Source: Pachypanchax playfairii
Taxonomy: Eukaryota; Chordata; Actinopteri; Cyprinodontiformes; Aplocheilidae
Length of the DNA stretch: 64,000 nt
NCBI GenBank assembly: GCA_006937955.1
Contig: SSNP01000001.1
Span: forward strand, 1,121,551 to 1,185,550
Reading direction: 5' to 3'
The notes beneath the pieces were generated by a model that worked only from the letters and a program-made list of their open reading frames with translations, was not told the DNA's origin and did no database searches. A program made the translations under genes and the position numbers. This document shows positions 35,228 to 51,378 of this stretch, piece by piece. The stretch's first letter is position 1; each line of letters begins with the position of its first letter.

Positions 35228-35955
35228 CTGAGTTGAGGGAGGTGGCAGGAGTGAATGTTACACTGCAACACACGTTCATTTCAATAAGTCCTGATTATGG
35301 TTCTAATCTTCGGATTAAGTCTATAAAGTAAACGTATCACAGGACTGGACTTCTAGTTTTTGTCTATAGGACAGATGTGTCTCAGTTTCATGATTAGACC
35401 ACTTCTAAACACAAAATGACACTAAACTCTTCAAACAAGCTAAACCGTCTTGAAGTAAATGCCTCAACTAATGCAACAGAAAGTACTCTGTTAAATGTCT
35501 TCTGGGAACAAAGTGTTTGCATAAATCAATTATACCAAATCAAACACATTCTGCATTGATTGTTCAGAACAGCATGGAGAAGTGAGAGGCTGTTTGAGTC
35601 AGAGAGTCATGTACCCAAGGTAACCTCACATCCTGACTCCACACCCCACTGATCTCAAGGCGCTGACGGGCCACTGGCAAGAGAACCGGAGACTGAATAT
35701 CGGCAGCTGGATCATCGTAGCATCGGGTCCAAGAAATTTACAGTTAGTGCTGCTGTTGCTTGAACCGCCTCAAGTTTTCTACTGAGCCTGGACACTCTCC
35801 ACAACTCACAACCTAAAATAATCATTACACAAAAAAGTCCATTACCTGGTTGAAAAGTTCAAACAACTAGACCAAGGCTAGGTTGTTACTGGAGTGAAAG
35901 GGGAGGAGCCTAATTAATTTAAAGATTTTGAAAGATGAATGTAACGTGAAAAACT

Positions 35956-35957
<2 letters not shown>

Positions 35958-35994
<37 letters not shown>
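35958..35994. repeat. (TAA)n microsatellite
   Basis: About 12 uninterrupted trinucleotide units in a grik2 intron. Confidence 0.95.
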
Positions 35995-36122
35995 TAGCAC
36001 TTTAGACATGCTGTCATGCCCTTTCAATGTTCAACATGAACTATGAGTAAACAGGCTTATGAAGGTAGCACAAATAAAACACTCATTCAGTTATTAGTGA
36101 AGAAAAGTATAGTTAAATCTTA

Positions 36123-36632
36123 TGGTGCATTCACACCGGATGCTTCGTCAGAGTCAAACAACACTCCCAACGTTTCCAGTTTGACGCTTGTACGTTGAAG
36201 CTTGTAATTCCTGCAACTTCTGAGCAAAACAGAGCATGTAGGCGGGGCTTTTTCTGTTGTCGGATGTTCTAAACTATGGCGGATCATATCGAGAGAGTGA
36301 CTTGACTTTAATTGCTTAATAAAGCTATACAATGTAGACGTCGGGTGCATCAGCGATAAGCTAGTCTTCCATTGTTGAAATTATGTTTTACCTGCTCCCC
36401 ATTCGTTCAAGTTACGTGCAGTGACATCACTACAATGAGACGCTCTGATTGGTTGACGCGCCACTTCAAGAGCATCAAGAGCAGCAAAAGTTCAGCTAGC
36501 TTGAAAAGTTGCCGCTGCCAACGCTCACAAAGCGCCGCAGAGACTCTGATGTCCCTCTGACGGACACTACCATAGACTTTACATGCAATCTTGACACTCG
36601 ACGCTGATCCTTGGGCTAGTGAGAACGCACCA
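36123..36632. mobile_element. PIF/Harbinger-like MITE with TTA target duplication
   Basis: The ends TGGTGCATTCACAC and (inverse of the right end) TGGTGCGTTCTCAC form an imperfect inverted pair. TTA occurs on both sides (36120-36122 and 36633-36635), a 3-bp TWA target as used by PIF/Harbinger elements. The element is 510 bp and non-coding. Confidence 0.75.
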
Positions 36633-36969
36633 TTAGCCTAAAAAACATCAATCTAAGAGACACAGTAGTAAACCAGCTGACTGAGACATTACTTTTCTTG
36701 AGTTTTTATGTAGTTTTTGGACATGACATAGTATATAGGGTAACTTATTAACTATTTTCTTACTTTATGTTCCAATTATTAATGATAAACAGAAAAATAA
36801 TGTACAAAAATATGACATTTCCTGGAAAACTCATCTGTCGTTTGTCGGGTGGAAAGAGTTGCAGGAATATCTTTAAAAAATGCAAATCTAATATTTCAGG
36901 TTCAGAGTGAGGCTGTTTTCCATGAGCTGATTGCTGCCAAGAGGTCTCCTTCTTTTGCCACTAGCTTTA

Positions 36970-41785
<4,816 letters not shown>

Positions 41786-42009
41786 CTGGCTATGACAAAC
41801 AGCACACAACTGACACCCAAGCAAGCCAGCAGAATATACATCCAGATATCAGGCGAGAGAGGGTTGAGGAAGGAGAAGACCCCGGGGTTGGTGCCATTGG
41901 GCTTTCGGTACAGGATACTTATCCCAAGAGTCATGAAGGGCTTGGAGAAGTCGATGACCTTTTCTCTGACGTAGGTGATAGCCAGAGGAGCAACAGCGAG
42001 GTCTGCTTT
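41786..42009 (-). CDS. grik2: grik2 exon: end of S1 lobe and M1, with I/V and Y/C recoding positions
   Basis: The exon starts in phase 0 at Lys (KADLAVAPLAITYVREKVID) after TCTCCCCACAG and ends two bases into Arg of VIAR. PLA and the Arg of TYVRE are the S1 residues that hold glutamate. FSKPFMTLGISILYRKPNG and the PLSPDIWMY entry to M1 follow. M1 reads ILLACLGVSCVLFVIA. The I/V position is ATT (41833-41835), still editable. The Y/C position, Tyr571 (TAC) in the mammalian genome, is TGC Cys here (41821-41823), identical to the edited mammalian codon. Length 224 nt. Confidence 0.97.
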
Positions 42010-42773
42010 CTGTGGGGAGATAACAGAGTGGTTGCTTGAATCCACCACTTAAAGAAAGAATTAATATCTCATTTCCAGCAAAAGCTGAGCTTGTCAACAT
42101 GTACAAGAAGAAGAGAGGCGACATGACAAAAACTGGCTGTTATTTCAGCTGGAATAGCAGGTAGGGGGAGGAGATTTTCTGGAAATTACAGGTTACATGT
42201 CTGATCTCTGTTATGTGGTGCCAAAGGTGAGTCACAGAGGCAACAATCTTTGTGTTGAATTAATCTGTGACAAATTAACCTCGCGTCCCCTCTGAGCATA
42301 GCATTAGCTCTTTGTGCTGCTAAGCACTTGCTCTGGTCTATTTTTGCATAATCCTTCCAAGAAATGTTTTCATCTTCTAAAGTAGCAAGGTGTATATTCT
42401 TACCTCTTGTATCTTTCCTTCTTTTCAAGACTTTCTTTGATTTCTGTAGGTGGCATCTCATCTTTTTTATGTCTATTATTACTCAAAAGCATCAGTTTGT
42501 TCAAAAATAAATGTATATTTAGGTCATTTTTCTGGTTTAAAAAGACAAATATGAACATTTGTAGGCAATGGAAATTAAAAACTTTATAAGCGCTGGCATA
42601 ACTTCTAACTATTTGAATTTTTCAACCAGCTGTTTGACGCACACGTTTGCGGAAAAAAAAAATCAAAACAAATGGGATGAAACCTTATTAAAACAATGAC
42701 TTGATTGAGTTTTTTGGTGCCCAGTTGAAGAAAAATACAGATTTTTGCTTATTTTTTAAACTTTTTAACTCAC
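42010..42773 (-). other. grik2: grik2 intron within S1
   Basis: 764 nt with donor GTGAGT after MDH and acceptor CCCCACAG before KADL. Nothing else recognised. Confidence 0.9.
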
Positions 42774-42980
42774 GTGGTCCATGAGCTCCCGCACCATGCC
42801 GTTCCACTGGCCTGTACTCTCATCCAGCGCCCCGTACTTCCCGTCTTCCACCAATCGCACCTCATATCGGAACCCCAGGATGCCAGAAAGTTCCCTTAGA
42901 AGGTCGATGCAGTAGCCCTCGAAGCGGTCGTTCCCATACAGAGGCTTGTCAGACTTCTTGAACATCACATAGGGCTCCTC
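42774..42980 (-). CDS. grik2: grik2 exon: ligand-binding lobe S1
   Basis: Exactly 69 codons, phase 0 to phase 0. It starts EEPYVMFKKSDKPLYGNDRF, continues EGYCIDLLRELSGILGF, then a RLVEDGKYGA segment whose Tyr corresponds to the glutamate-capping Tyr488 region, and ends GQWNGMVRELMDH. The acceptor follows a C-rich tract (CCCCCCCACAG). Near-complete identity to mammalian GluK2, apart from a few variable positions such as LDESTG for QDDANG. Confidence 0.97.
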
Positions 42981-43067
42981 CTGTGGGGGGGAGGAAAGCA
43001 GCTGTAGACATGCAGAAAGCGTTGTGTTTTTATTTGATATTTTGTTATTTTCTGTCTTTTTGTCTAC
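42981..43067 (-). other. grik2: Short grik2 intron (87 nt)
   Basis: Donor GTAGAC after STIL and acceptor CACAG before EEPY. Its reading frame stays open for part of its length, which makes the two exons look continuous in a naive translation. Confidence 0.93.
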
Positions 43068-43181
43068 CAGTATGGTGGATACACGCAGGGATTTGTTTGC
43101 CAGCGAGTCGGTGATGTTGGATGTCTTGCTTTTGTGAGTCTCTGTCATATTCAGACCGCTGGGAGGATCCCAAGTTCCAAT
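43068..43181 (-). CDS. grik2: grik2 exon: link from amino-terminal domain to S1
   Basis: 38 codons, phase 0 both ends. It reads IGTWDPPSGLNMTE, then SNITDSLANKSLRVSTIL. Three N-glycosylation sequons (NMT, NIT, NKS) are present, as in mammals. This is the linker leading into ligand-binding lobe S1. The acceptor is TTTGTATCTACAG. Confidence 0.96.
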
Positions 43182-43313
43182 CTGTAGATACAATTTAGTG
43201 TCAAGTTTGTGTCACCTGTCGTGGCGGTGGGGAGGAAATTGAGCGCTTCAAAACACGAAAACATAATTCTTTTAGACGTCACCGAGCGTTTACGGACATA
43301 ACTAGTGACGTAC
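43182..43313 (-). other. grik2: Short grik2 intron (132 nt)
   Basis: Donor GTACGTC after GLEK; acceptor ATCTACAG. Confidence 0.93.
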
Positions 43314-43421
43314 CTTTTCCAGGCCTTCCTCCTTCAGACTGATGACATCCAGATCGAAATCTGTTCTCAGTCCGTTGGTTTTGTTGAAGAGAACACGTCC
43401 TGTCAAACCATCCCAATGAGC
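43314..43421 (-). CDS. grik2: grik2 exon: amino-terminal domain, C-terminal part
   Basis: 36 codons in phase 0, beginning AHWDGLTGRVLFNKTNG, then LRTDFDLDVISLKEEGLEK. It matches the end of the bilobed amino-terminal domain of GluK2, with the NKT glycosylation sequon kept. It was missed by ORF scanning, which translated another frame. Acceptor CAATTCTAG, donor GTACGTC. Confidence 0.96.
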
Positions 43422-44182
43422 CTAGAATTGAAAAACGAACAAACGAAATTAATAAGCTTCCATTTCTCAACTATTTCAGCACAACTTTTTTTTTTTCTAA
43501 ATTAAATCATTTTTGCCATTATTAATTCCACCTGGCTCTCCCTTCACTGTCTGTTTCTGCAACATAACAAGAAACAATAAAGCAGTGAGAACAGAAGCAG
43601 CTTTGACAGGTAAGAGTTCATTATGCATGTGGTTCATTGGGCTTGAAGTTTAACATCAAAGCCATCAGAGGAACAGACGTGCGTGGAGAGCTGCGGCAGA
43701 CGCAGGAGGGGGAGGAAGCACCGGCTACAACAATGGCTCATTCCGAAAATTACCTGCGATGATACCAAACCACGGAATGAAAGAGCTTTGTAGAACAAAG
43801 CAAATGGCTGACCCTGACTGGAGTTAAGGAGACACACAGAGGCTTTGATATAAACACAGGAGGAGATAAGCACAGAGAAAATGTGGTGGAAAGAAAATGA
43901 AACAAAAATAATTGTAGTTACTGCGGATGAGGCTGATGGGTTTTTTTTTTTTTTTTTAGATCCCATTTCTCAGAAAGAGTTTTGAGAGCGTCAAGGTTAG
44001 CCTTGTTTTAGGAGTGCAGTCGATAATAATGAACACCACAAGAGACGGCAATGGAAACAAGTTTGCTTTGAAAAACATTCAAATCGTGCAGAAAAAAAAA
44101 AAGCAAAACTGATGCACTAAAAAAATGCATGTAAACCAGCGACAGCCGAAGCATGCCACATCTGTAATCGTTGGTGTTGTAC
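43422..44182 (-). other. grik2: grik2 intron in the amino-terminal domain region
   Basis: 761 nt, donor GTACAA, acceptor TTCTAG. It includes an A/T homopolymer near 43941. Nothing else recognised. Confidence 0.88.
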
Positions 44183-44326
44183 CTCTTTGATAAGGTTTAT
44201 GAAACGGCTTCCAAAGCGCCACGGCTTGTGTCGATTGCACTGCAGAGAGCTGACCGTGATCTGCTGCGACTGCTGCACTGCCACCGCCACCACGTGCACG
44301 GCGTCGTACATCAGCGCCGCATCTGT
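44183..44326 (-). CDS. grik2: grik2 exon: amino-terminal domain, first exon present in the window
   Basis: 48 codons, phase 0 to phase 0, after acceptor CCCTGTTCGCAG. It reads TDAALMYDAVHVVAVAVQQ, then ITVSSLQCNRHKPW and RFGSRFINLIKE. This is the GluK2 amino-terminal domain segment with the conserved SLQC..HKPW motif. It is the most 5' grik2 exon I can find. By comparison with the 908-residue human protein it starts near residue 318. Confidence 0.96.
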
Positions 44327-46288
44327 CTGCGAACAGGGAAAGTAACATTGTCAGACGTTCTCCTAAAACCCGTTGATGCTTTTGTCTGTGTGACCTTTCT
44401 CGTTTTGTTCACCCGTGGAGGCGCATTAGAAACAATTTGAAGTCTTTTGTCTCCTGCTTCACCTAAATCACATTTATTGCTAGTTGTAAATACCCCCGCG
44501 CTAACACCTCGGTGTCTCGGCCTGTTAGTAAAAATATTCAACCTCAGCCAGAGAGTGTGTTTCAGTGGAGATATGGTCGGTCAGACTAATGCTTCCTGAT
44601 GGGAGTACCCATTTTCCAAAGGAACAGACTGCAAAATAGACATCAGTAGGCACAGAACACCTCTGACAGTCTCACTTTATATGCAGGTACAGACCACAAA
44701 AAAGTAGCTTGAATACACTTATATTGCATCCAAAGAAAGGGGGGAAAAAAGTCAGCCATGATAGCTTCTATATACCCCCAGAAATAAGTCATCAAAGGGA
44801 GTTAATGCTCAGGCCTGAATTCCTCACTCTGGCATGCTGAGATTTATCTGAACCGCTTCAGCGGGCACCCATGAATTCCCTTCATGCCGTCTGTCCACAC
44901 AGTTTGAGACACTCTGCATTTTACTCGGGTCAACACATTGCAGCTCAGCTCAGATCCTGTTTTCCACGGACCCACAGTGGATGAAATACACTATGATGAT
45001 CTTATTTGACAACTCCTGGACGACCAACCTGGAAGGCAGCATAAAAAAAAATGACTTTAAGACCACAAAGCATGTGCAGCTATTGTGTCGGATCTTTGTG
45101 GGTGTTTCGGTTGTCAGAGGACTGGGATGCTGCTTGGCTCAGATCTGTTTCTCATGGCATCTTTTTTATACATGTCGAAAGAAAACGACAGAAGTGTGTT
45201 TTATATATACTGTGTAGACAAGCTTTTATTTTTTTTTAATAGATAATAGGTCATTTAGAAAAATCAAATGCTTAAAAAAGAGGAGAATCTGATAAATATT
45301 AGGAATAAAAATGGAGCTCGTGTGCATTTGCAGTAATGGAAAGAAGCATTTTTCAGCCTGTCCCTCAATTCTGTTGCATTTTGTCAAAGGCAAGAGCAGA
45401 TCAGAGAGCGAGAGACATCTCTGCACTCTTTTATCCCCCTTCTGTTTTCCTGGGAAAGGGAACAGCTTTGGGGGGGCCGTATCTCCTCTCCCAGCAGTTT
45501 GTCAATAAACGTATCCAGGCATCGTGACAAAAACTGATTAGAAAAACAGACATTTGTTTCAATCCTCTATTCTTTTAACAATTTTATGCAAAGTCAGTCT
45601 AAGAGTTTTAATAATAATAAGAGTTTTTAATGTCTTGTTTGACAATTTTTGAATCGGATCATCTGAATGAAAAGAGTAATAAAATTATGGTATTTTCATG
45701 TGATTTTTTTTATAATTATATTTGTATCATATTCTGACTCTTTCATCCACAAACTGTATGTACTGTATGCGCAGCACTTTCAGTTAATCAACAAGGTTTT
45801 CTAAATATATTCAGTGAAAAAAAAGAAAAAAAAAAACACAACAAAAACAACTTCTGGGAGTAAATATTTGACAGCTTTTCTGAGTTAAAAACAGAAACAG
45901 TCTGAAGGTTCAGCTTGGAAGTTTATATTTAGTTTACTTTTGATACTGAAATATGCCCGAGTGTAAAATCCAGCTGGATTGCTTTTAGCGCAGCCTTGAT
46001 ATGTGACAGCAGGCTGACAATCCGTTTCATGAGAGATTGAAAGACAAAACTTTCATGTGAGCTGTGCTGGGTTTTACGACGTGAAAAACAAAGAGTATCT
46101 CCATGATAATCTTGACTTTAGTACTATTTATACAAGTTGGCTTTTATACTAAAAAAAGTTCGAAACCAGTCTGTTTGATGTTCCAGTCCTGTAAATGTTT
46201 GCATTTCCATTAAAACATTGATTGTTAAGATAAATTGCAGAAGAAGAAGAAGAAAAACAGAGTTTTATATTCTATTTGACATTCTTAA

Positions 46289-46830
46289 AGAGGCCGTTTC
46301 ATACAAATTTCAGGACTTTGTGGTTATTTCTTAAGTATTAACCAGTAATATGAAACATTTTATATCTAAAAAACGTTAGAAAACACTGATTAACAGATCT
46401 TTCAATCTGTCTGCGTTAAAATTCGGGTGGTTCCGGCTCCTTCCGTCAGGCTGCTTCTTCAGCAGCTCGTTCATATTTATTATTTAAATTTTCTGGACTC
46501 TGATTGGCTAACAAACTAGCCTATGAGAGCAAGGTATACTGTTTCCTGCCCCACTGCACATGGCAGCTTTTAGCCAGCAGCATGCTAGGCGTGGTTTCAA
46601 CTGCGGGAGCTGCCGAAAACTAATGAACAAAGGAGTTGTGACGAAACAGATACAGGCCGTTTGGACTCGGGAGAACTCGGGTTTTATCGCCACCTGTGTA
46701 GTTTGAGAGATAAAAACAGAAAGAGAAGTTGTTGACCTGTTTTCACACCCAATATGAAGGTAAGAACACCTGTGGAGCTAAAATATTCAACAGAAACTTC
46801 AGAAAAACTGTTTTTAATGGAAGGGCCTCT
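46289..46830. mobile_element. TTAA-target nonautonomous DNA transposon, family A copy 2
   Basis: The start is AGAGGCCGTTTCATACAAAT and the end GGAAGGGCCTCT, in the same orientation as the copy at 21690-22271 and alignable along almost all its length. TTAA precedes it (46285-46288). The right flank reads TAAA, consistent with loss of one T from TTAA. It lacks about 44 bp present in copy 1. Confidence 0.85.
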
Positions 46831-49458
46831 TAAAGGGTTTTAAACCTGAAAAATACAACAAAGGTGACAAATAGTGATTTTTAACATGTACAACTGGACA
46901 TTTGTTGATTAATAAAATAAACCTAAGATTTTTTCTATGTGTTGACTTTCGTGGATTAAAATCCGACTGTGCTGCCTAATATTCAAATATATATTTTCAG
47001 GTTTAATTAGTTTTTTTTTTTTAATTTGGTGCACAGACTCAACAAATACAACATATAAACAGGATATTATAGATTCTCTTTTAAAGAATAAAAGCAAATG
47101 AAGATGTGTTGCCCGTCTTTGTATATATCGATACAGCCAACACGTTAAAACGTCTAAGGTTGTACAACATTGATCTTTTTGTTACAGCGCAGTGCTTTGT
47201 TAGAAAACAAACAGGTCTTGGTATTAATGTTCTTGTCCTTGAACATGTACCACCTATCTTAAGATTGTTGCACTGCCTCAAGGCAAAAGGCCTCACAGAC
47301 AGATGCAGCGTGCTCCACAAAAACTGGCCTTAGGCATTGATCCCAATCTGCAAAAAAAAATGAAAAAAATAAATAAAAGGAAGGGGCTGAACCACGCCTC
47401 AATGACTCAGAGAGGCAACAAAATGTAAACCGTGTTAGAGAAATTAGATTAAAGGTGATTTGGCAAACTATTATTTGGAGCTGGACACTTTTTTTTACCC
47501 CTTTAAAAACAACAAATAAGCAGAATGATTCAATAGAAACAGCCAGACTGCAACAAATCAGTGACGTTTGCTAACTGTACTGCTAAAGACTGAGCTGAAT
47601 TTCAGCTAAATGGAGTGAACTCTTTCACTCAGACACAGAAACCTGCGTAAATTACACAAAATAAACAGTTAGAAAGTAGGTGCATTTGCTTGAAAGGGTT
47701 TTGCATGATGATGAGTCATGCAAGCATCATGTTTCAGAAAGGATTCGTACCATTTAACAACCAGTTTGTTAGCAGCAGTGTAAAAATGTTTTATCTGGGC
47801 AATAGTAAGACAGACATTGCTTTGTTTATGGCCACATAAAGATTGATCAGACACATCAGTCTATTTGAGAACAGGATATTGGCCGTGGGACTGTATAAAC
47901 ACAGATCTGCAAGCTGCTGTGTTTGCACTCTGATGCCAAAATAATTCACCAGTTCCTCCATCAGCCTCTTTGTTTGACTGATTTGTACCATTCTCATCCA
48001 TTCTGACTTACCCATTCCTCCAAATATCTCTTCAATCTTTTAACTATAGATGGTTGCGATATTAAATTTTGTAAGATTCAAATTATTTATGAGGCCGAGG
48101 TTTCTTTTTTCCTTCTTCGAAGCAGAAGAGTTGCTTGAAAATCCCCAATATGCTCAAAACAGAAAAAGGGTTGGCATCAAGTGGGGAAGGAAAGATCAGT
48201 GAGAAGAAAAAAATTAAATGATGGCTCTCGGCTCTGGCAGATTGCATTCAATTTAAAAACAATCCAAGAGCGATCTTGATATGTATTACGGAGCCAGGAA
48301 TAGGTCCTGTGGGGTATTTTAAGTGCTTTAAGTGGAATCAGGTTTGCACCTTTGGGACACTCAGACAGAGAGGGGAAAAGGTTTTTAAAAAAGATGTCCA
48401 AAACCCTTTTTGAAACTGTATTTCTTTGTCCCTCTTTAAGCTTGAGACGCTCTCATGATCATTTCAAACAAACCAGTCCAGGCAACCATTTTCCTTCACG
48501 TTTATCTTTGCCTCAATGTTTTCTTGGCAAAAACACGTGAGGAGCATGCAAATATTAACTCACATGCAGAAACCAATTAACAAAACGAGTGTGCGCCACA
48601 CACTCACACATTAAAAACATGATCACACTCTGACACATAACAAACCCCAACTTCCAAGCTTCCTCAGGGCACGCCTCATTTGTTGCCGTTGCATGCAGTT
48701 ACCTCATTTAGAACAGGTGAGCCTCATTCTACTAAAGCAAGCTCTCGTTTGTGAGGCTCTCTCTCTCTCTGTGCGAGTGTGTTTATACAAATATATTCAT
48801 TTTTGCTGCATAAGTATTCACTCCAGCACTCCATCTGTGCATAATTCTATATGATAATGTAGCACCCCTGAAAAACAACATCTCTCTGTCTGCTCTCACC
48901 TCCTTTCAGACAGCTGCACTCCACTTCCAGGCTTTCCTCTAAATAATATAAACAAAAACACACACATGACAACCCGGCTGGTGATGGACATGTGCCGGTG
49001 GTGCTCATGTGCTCCACTGTTTATACATATCATATGCATATTATGAATGCTAATGTGATTAGCATGAACCTATTATTCACCATGCATCACTGGGCTGCAG
49101 CTACAAGGCACAGAGCAACAACAGCAGCACACAAACTGCCACGCAGAGGCAAAAACACATCCCGGCGGCATTGCCACCAGCACAGGAGTCACGGTGTCAG
49201 CAGGAGAGATGGAAAGTCTTTGTTTTATAGGAGCTGAAGTCACTCTGCCCTCAGATTACAGACGGACCCATGGGGTTTGATGATTTGATTGAAGAGGGAG
49301 CTAATTATTCATTTCGTGGATTTGTGCTGCTTCACTGAACAGACCGTGAAAGTATTAAAGTCACAAATTCAGCTTTTTTTTTTTGCTTTAAAATAAAAAA
49401 AAACTTTTAAAATGCATATTAATTAGTTAAATTCTTCAAGTGTAAAGGTAGCTACGTT

Positions 49459-50054
49459 AGGACATGCTTTAATGGAATTCTGACAAACATAAGCATTATC
49501 AGTCTTGACTTCTTGATACCACAAACAATACTAGTAGAAAAAAAAAAAACAACTAAAATATCTGATTGACTCATTTACTTAATGAGAACTAGACGCTCGA
49601 TCTATCCTCATATCGCTCTGTCCTGTACAAAGTTAGAAGCCATCTGTTATGTTATTATCTATAATAACGTGGCAGAGATGAAATGCCATGAGGGAGGTGT
49701 CTGATTGGTCCTTTTATTCATTCAGCATGACAACACTAAACTTACGGCCAGGGTCAAAAATAACCACATTATGTTCACTGGCAGGACAAACTAACAAGGA
49801 GTCTGGAAACAGATGGTACGGGTGGTGCAGAGCTCTGATCTCCACAATTCTTAGTCAGTTTGGGATTAGAAGCAGATGACACTGAAACAGACCATAGACT
49901 GTGGAAAAGATGGAGCAAAGCCACAGGCTCTGACAAGCGAAGCCAATGCAGAAGCACCTTAAAGTGCAACAATGTCCCTTTTCTTGGAAGAGAGAAATAT
50001 AGAAGAGTAATTCCATGATGAAGTAAATACAGAAAAAAGAAACATTGTGCTTAA
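49459..50054. repeat. Left flank of the P2X7-tail transposon, repeated in reverse at 51379-51974
   Basis: This stretch and 51379-51974 are exact reverse complements (positions sum to 101433), including a 12-base A/T homopolymer. I consider this copy to be the genuine flank because it continues without a break into the sequence to its left. Confidence 0.9.
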
Positions 50055-50505
50055 AGGGATAGTTCGGTATTTTTGACATGAATCTGTATGGCATCACCGT
50101 CTGCAGTCTGGTGCAGACACACTGACTTACCCCCGACAGCGTCCTGTGAGCCGAGTTTTCGTCCAGTTTTGGTCAAAGCGAAAGTAGTCCCGGCAGCTGT
50201 CCTGGGGTCAGCAAAGTAAAACGTTTTTCTTCCCAAAACAGTGTGTGTTCGAATGAGTGATTTATTTGCATAACAAAACCCTGGTAGTTCAAAAAGTCAC
50301 ACCTTGTAATTGCTTGGGACTACTTTCTCTCAAATGCGATCAGTGCTCGCTGTCACTGCTAACAGCTGTGCGCACTAGCCAACAACTTTCATCAGTTGTT
50401 CGACAGTGTTTACAGANGTACAGACCTGCGACGCTTACGAGCAGGTTCCAGAGCTAGAGCGAGAAGTTCATCAGCTTCTAAAGAAATATATGTTTATTTG
50501 AAAAA

Positions 50506-50547
50506 ATGGTGCGCACTTGCGACTATCCAGGCCGTACCAACAAAGAT
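50506..50547 (+). pseudogene. THAP-like first exon remnant in the transposon
   Basis: ATG opens MVRTCDYPGRTNKD and is followed directly by a good donor, GTGAGT at 50548. The start resembles THAP zinc-finger proteins (usually MVRTC.YPGC), but the second zinc-binding Cys is replaced by Arg. THAP domains occur in Kolobok and P-element transposases. No matching downstream exon remains. Confidence 0.4.
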
Positions 50548-50627
50548 GTGAGTGAGTCTCCTCACACATCGGGTCCAGCTGGTCTGGGACGCTTCTTCCA
50601 GTTTATTTTCGGGACGTGGAAAAAAGT

Positions 50628-51005
50628 CTACAAGTCACCCGCATTCAGGAGCGCAGATAGATCATTATTGTTGGTGATGCAAACAGATGCTGACACGCCG
50701 GCCTCCTCGTCAATTGAGAGGTCTTGCATCTCTGGCATAACGAGGTCCCATTCGTGGCAACAGTAGCATTCCACCTCGGTCTGCATTACCTCGCACTTGA
50801 AACACGTACACCACCATTTGCCCGTCACCCGAGGTCTTGCAACTCCAGCTGCGGCTTCACCTTCCACCTCTCTGTCCACCCTCTCTCTCTCTGCCCGTTC
50901 TACTTCCATCTGATGAATTTCAGCATCCGTATATTCGGGTTCATATAGATATCCCCTTGGTTGTGTGCTGAAATAAATGCTTTCATCGTCGCTGTAGTCA
51001 GACAT
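50628..51005 (-). CDS. P2X7 intracellular-tail (ballast domain)-like protein, transposon-borne, probably a 5' exon
   Basis: The 125-codon ORF begins MSDYSDDESIYF. It contains an acidic/charged stretch with EPEYTDAEIHQMEVERAERE, then a Cys-rich WWCTCFKCE segment and VECYCCHEWDLV (Cys at about 66, 68, 71, 80, 82, 83; His 84). This pattern is that of the C-terminal zinc-binding domain of the P2X7 receptor, which also occurs in many stand-alone fish proteins. The rest of the domain is missing: translation stops soon after LLNAG, where a GGGTGAC could serve as a splice donor. No channel domain is present, so it is not a receptor. Function unknown. Confidence 0.6.
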   Translation of the reverse strand: MSDYSDDESIYFSTQPRGYLYEPEYTDAEIHQMEVERAERERVDREVEGEAAAGVARPRVTGKWWCTCFKCEVMQTEVECYCCHEWDLVMPEMQDLSIDEEAGVSASVCITNNNDLSALLNAGDL

Positions 51006-51046
51006 GGCGCCGTTAACTTCCCAAACACTAAACTAAGTGGCTGAAA

Positions 51047-51066
51047 CAGGTAGCCTAAGCTACCTG
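51047..51066. repeat. Perfect 8-bp inverted repeat upstream of the P2X7-tail ORF
   Basis: CAGGTAGC, four bases, GCTACCTG. It lies about 40 bp upstream of the start codon at 51005. Could form a small hairpin; role unknown. Confidence 0.6.
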
Positions 51067-51378
51067 TCACCTAGCGGTTGCAGTGCGCACTGATCGCATT
51101 TGAGAGAAAGTAGTCCCAAGCAATTACAAGGTGTGACTTTTTGGACTACCAGGGTTTTGTTATGCAAATAAATCACTCATTCGAACACACACTGTTTTGG
51201 GAAGAAAAACGTTTTACTTTGCTGACCCCAGGACAGCTGCCGGGACTACTTTCGCTTTGACCAAAACTGGACGAAAACTCGGCTCACAGGACGCTGTCGG
51301 GGGTAAGTCAGTGTGTCTGCACCAGACTGCAGACGGTGATGCCATACAGATTCATGTCAAAAATACCGAACTATCCCT

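Larger units (their letters stand above)
50055..51378. mobile_element. TTAA-target DNA transposon (Kolobok-like) with about 292-bp inverted ends and a P2X7-tail-like ORF
   Basis: The left end AGGGATAGTTCGGTATTTTT follows TTAA (50051-50054). Near-perfect inverted ends run 50055-50346 and 51087-51378. TTAA targets with AGGG ends are typical of Kolobok-type fish elements. Inside are two convergent 5' exons: a THAP-like start on the + strand (50506) and a P2X7-tail-like ORF on the - strand (51005 to 50628). No transposase core is present, so it is nonautonomous or internally deleted. An ambiguous base lies at 50417. Superfamily is inferred from target and ends only. Confidence 0.75.

Noticed and set aside
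35354..35362. Candidate editing-complementary sequence for the Q/R site
   Set aside because: Only nine bases match, with no extended pairing. Below what I would call a feature.
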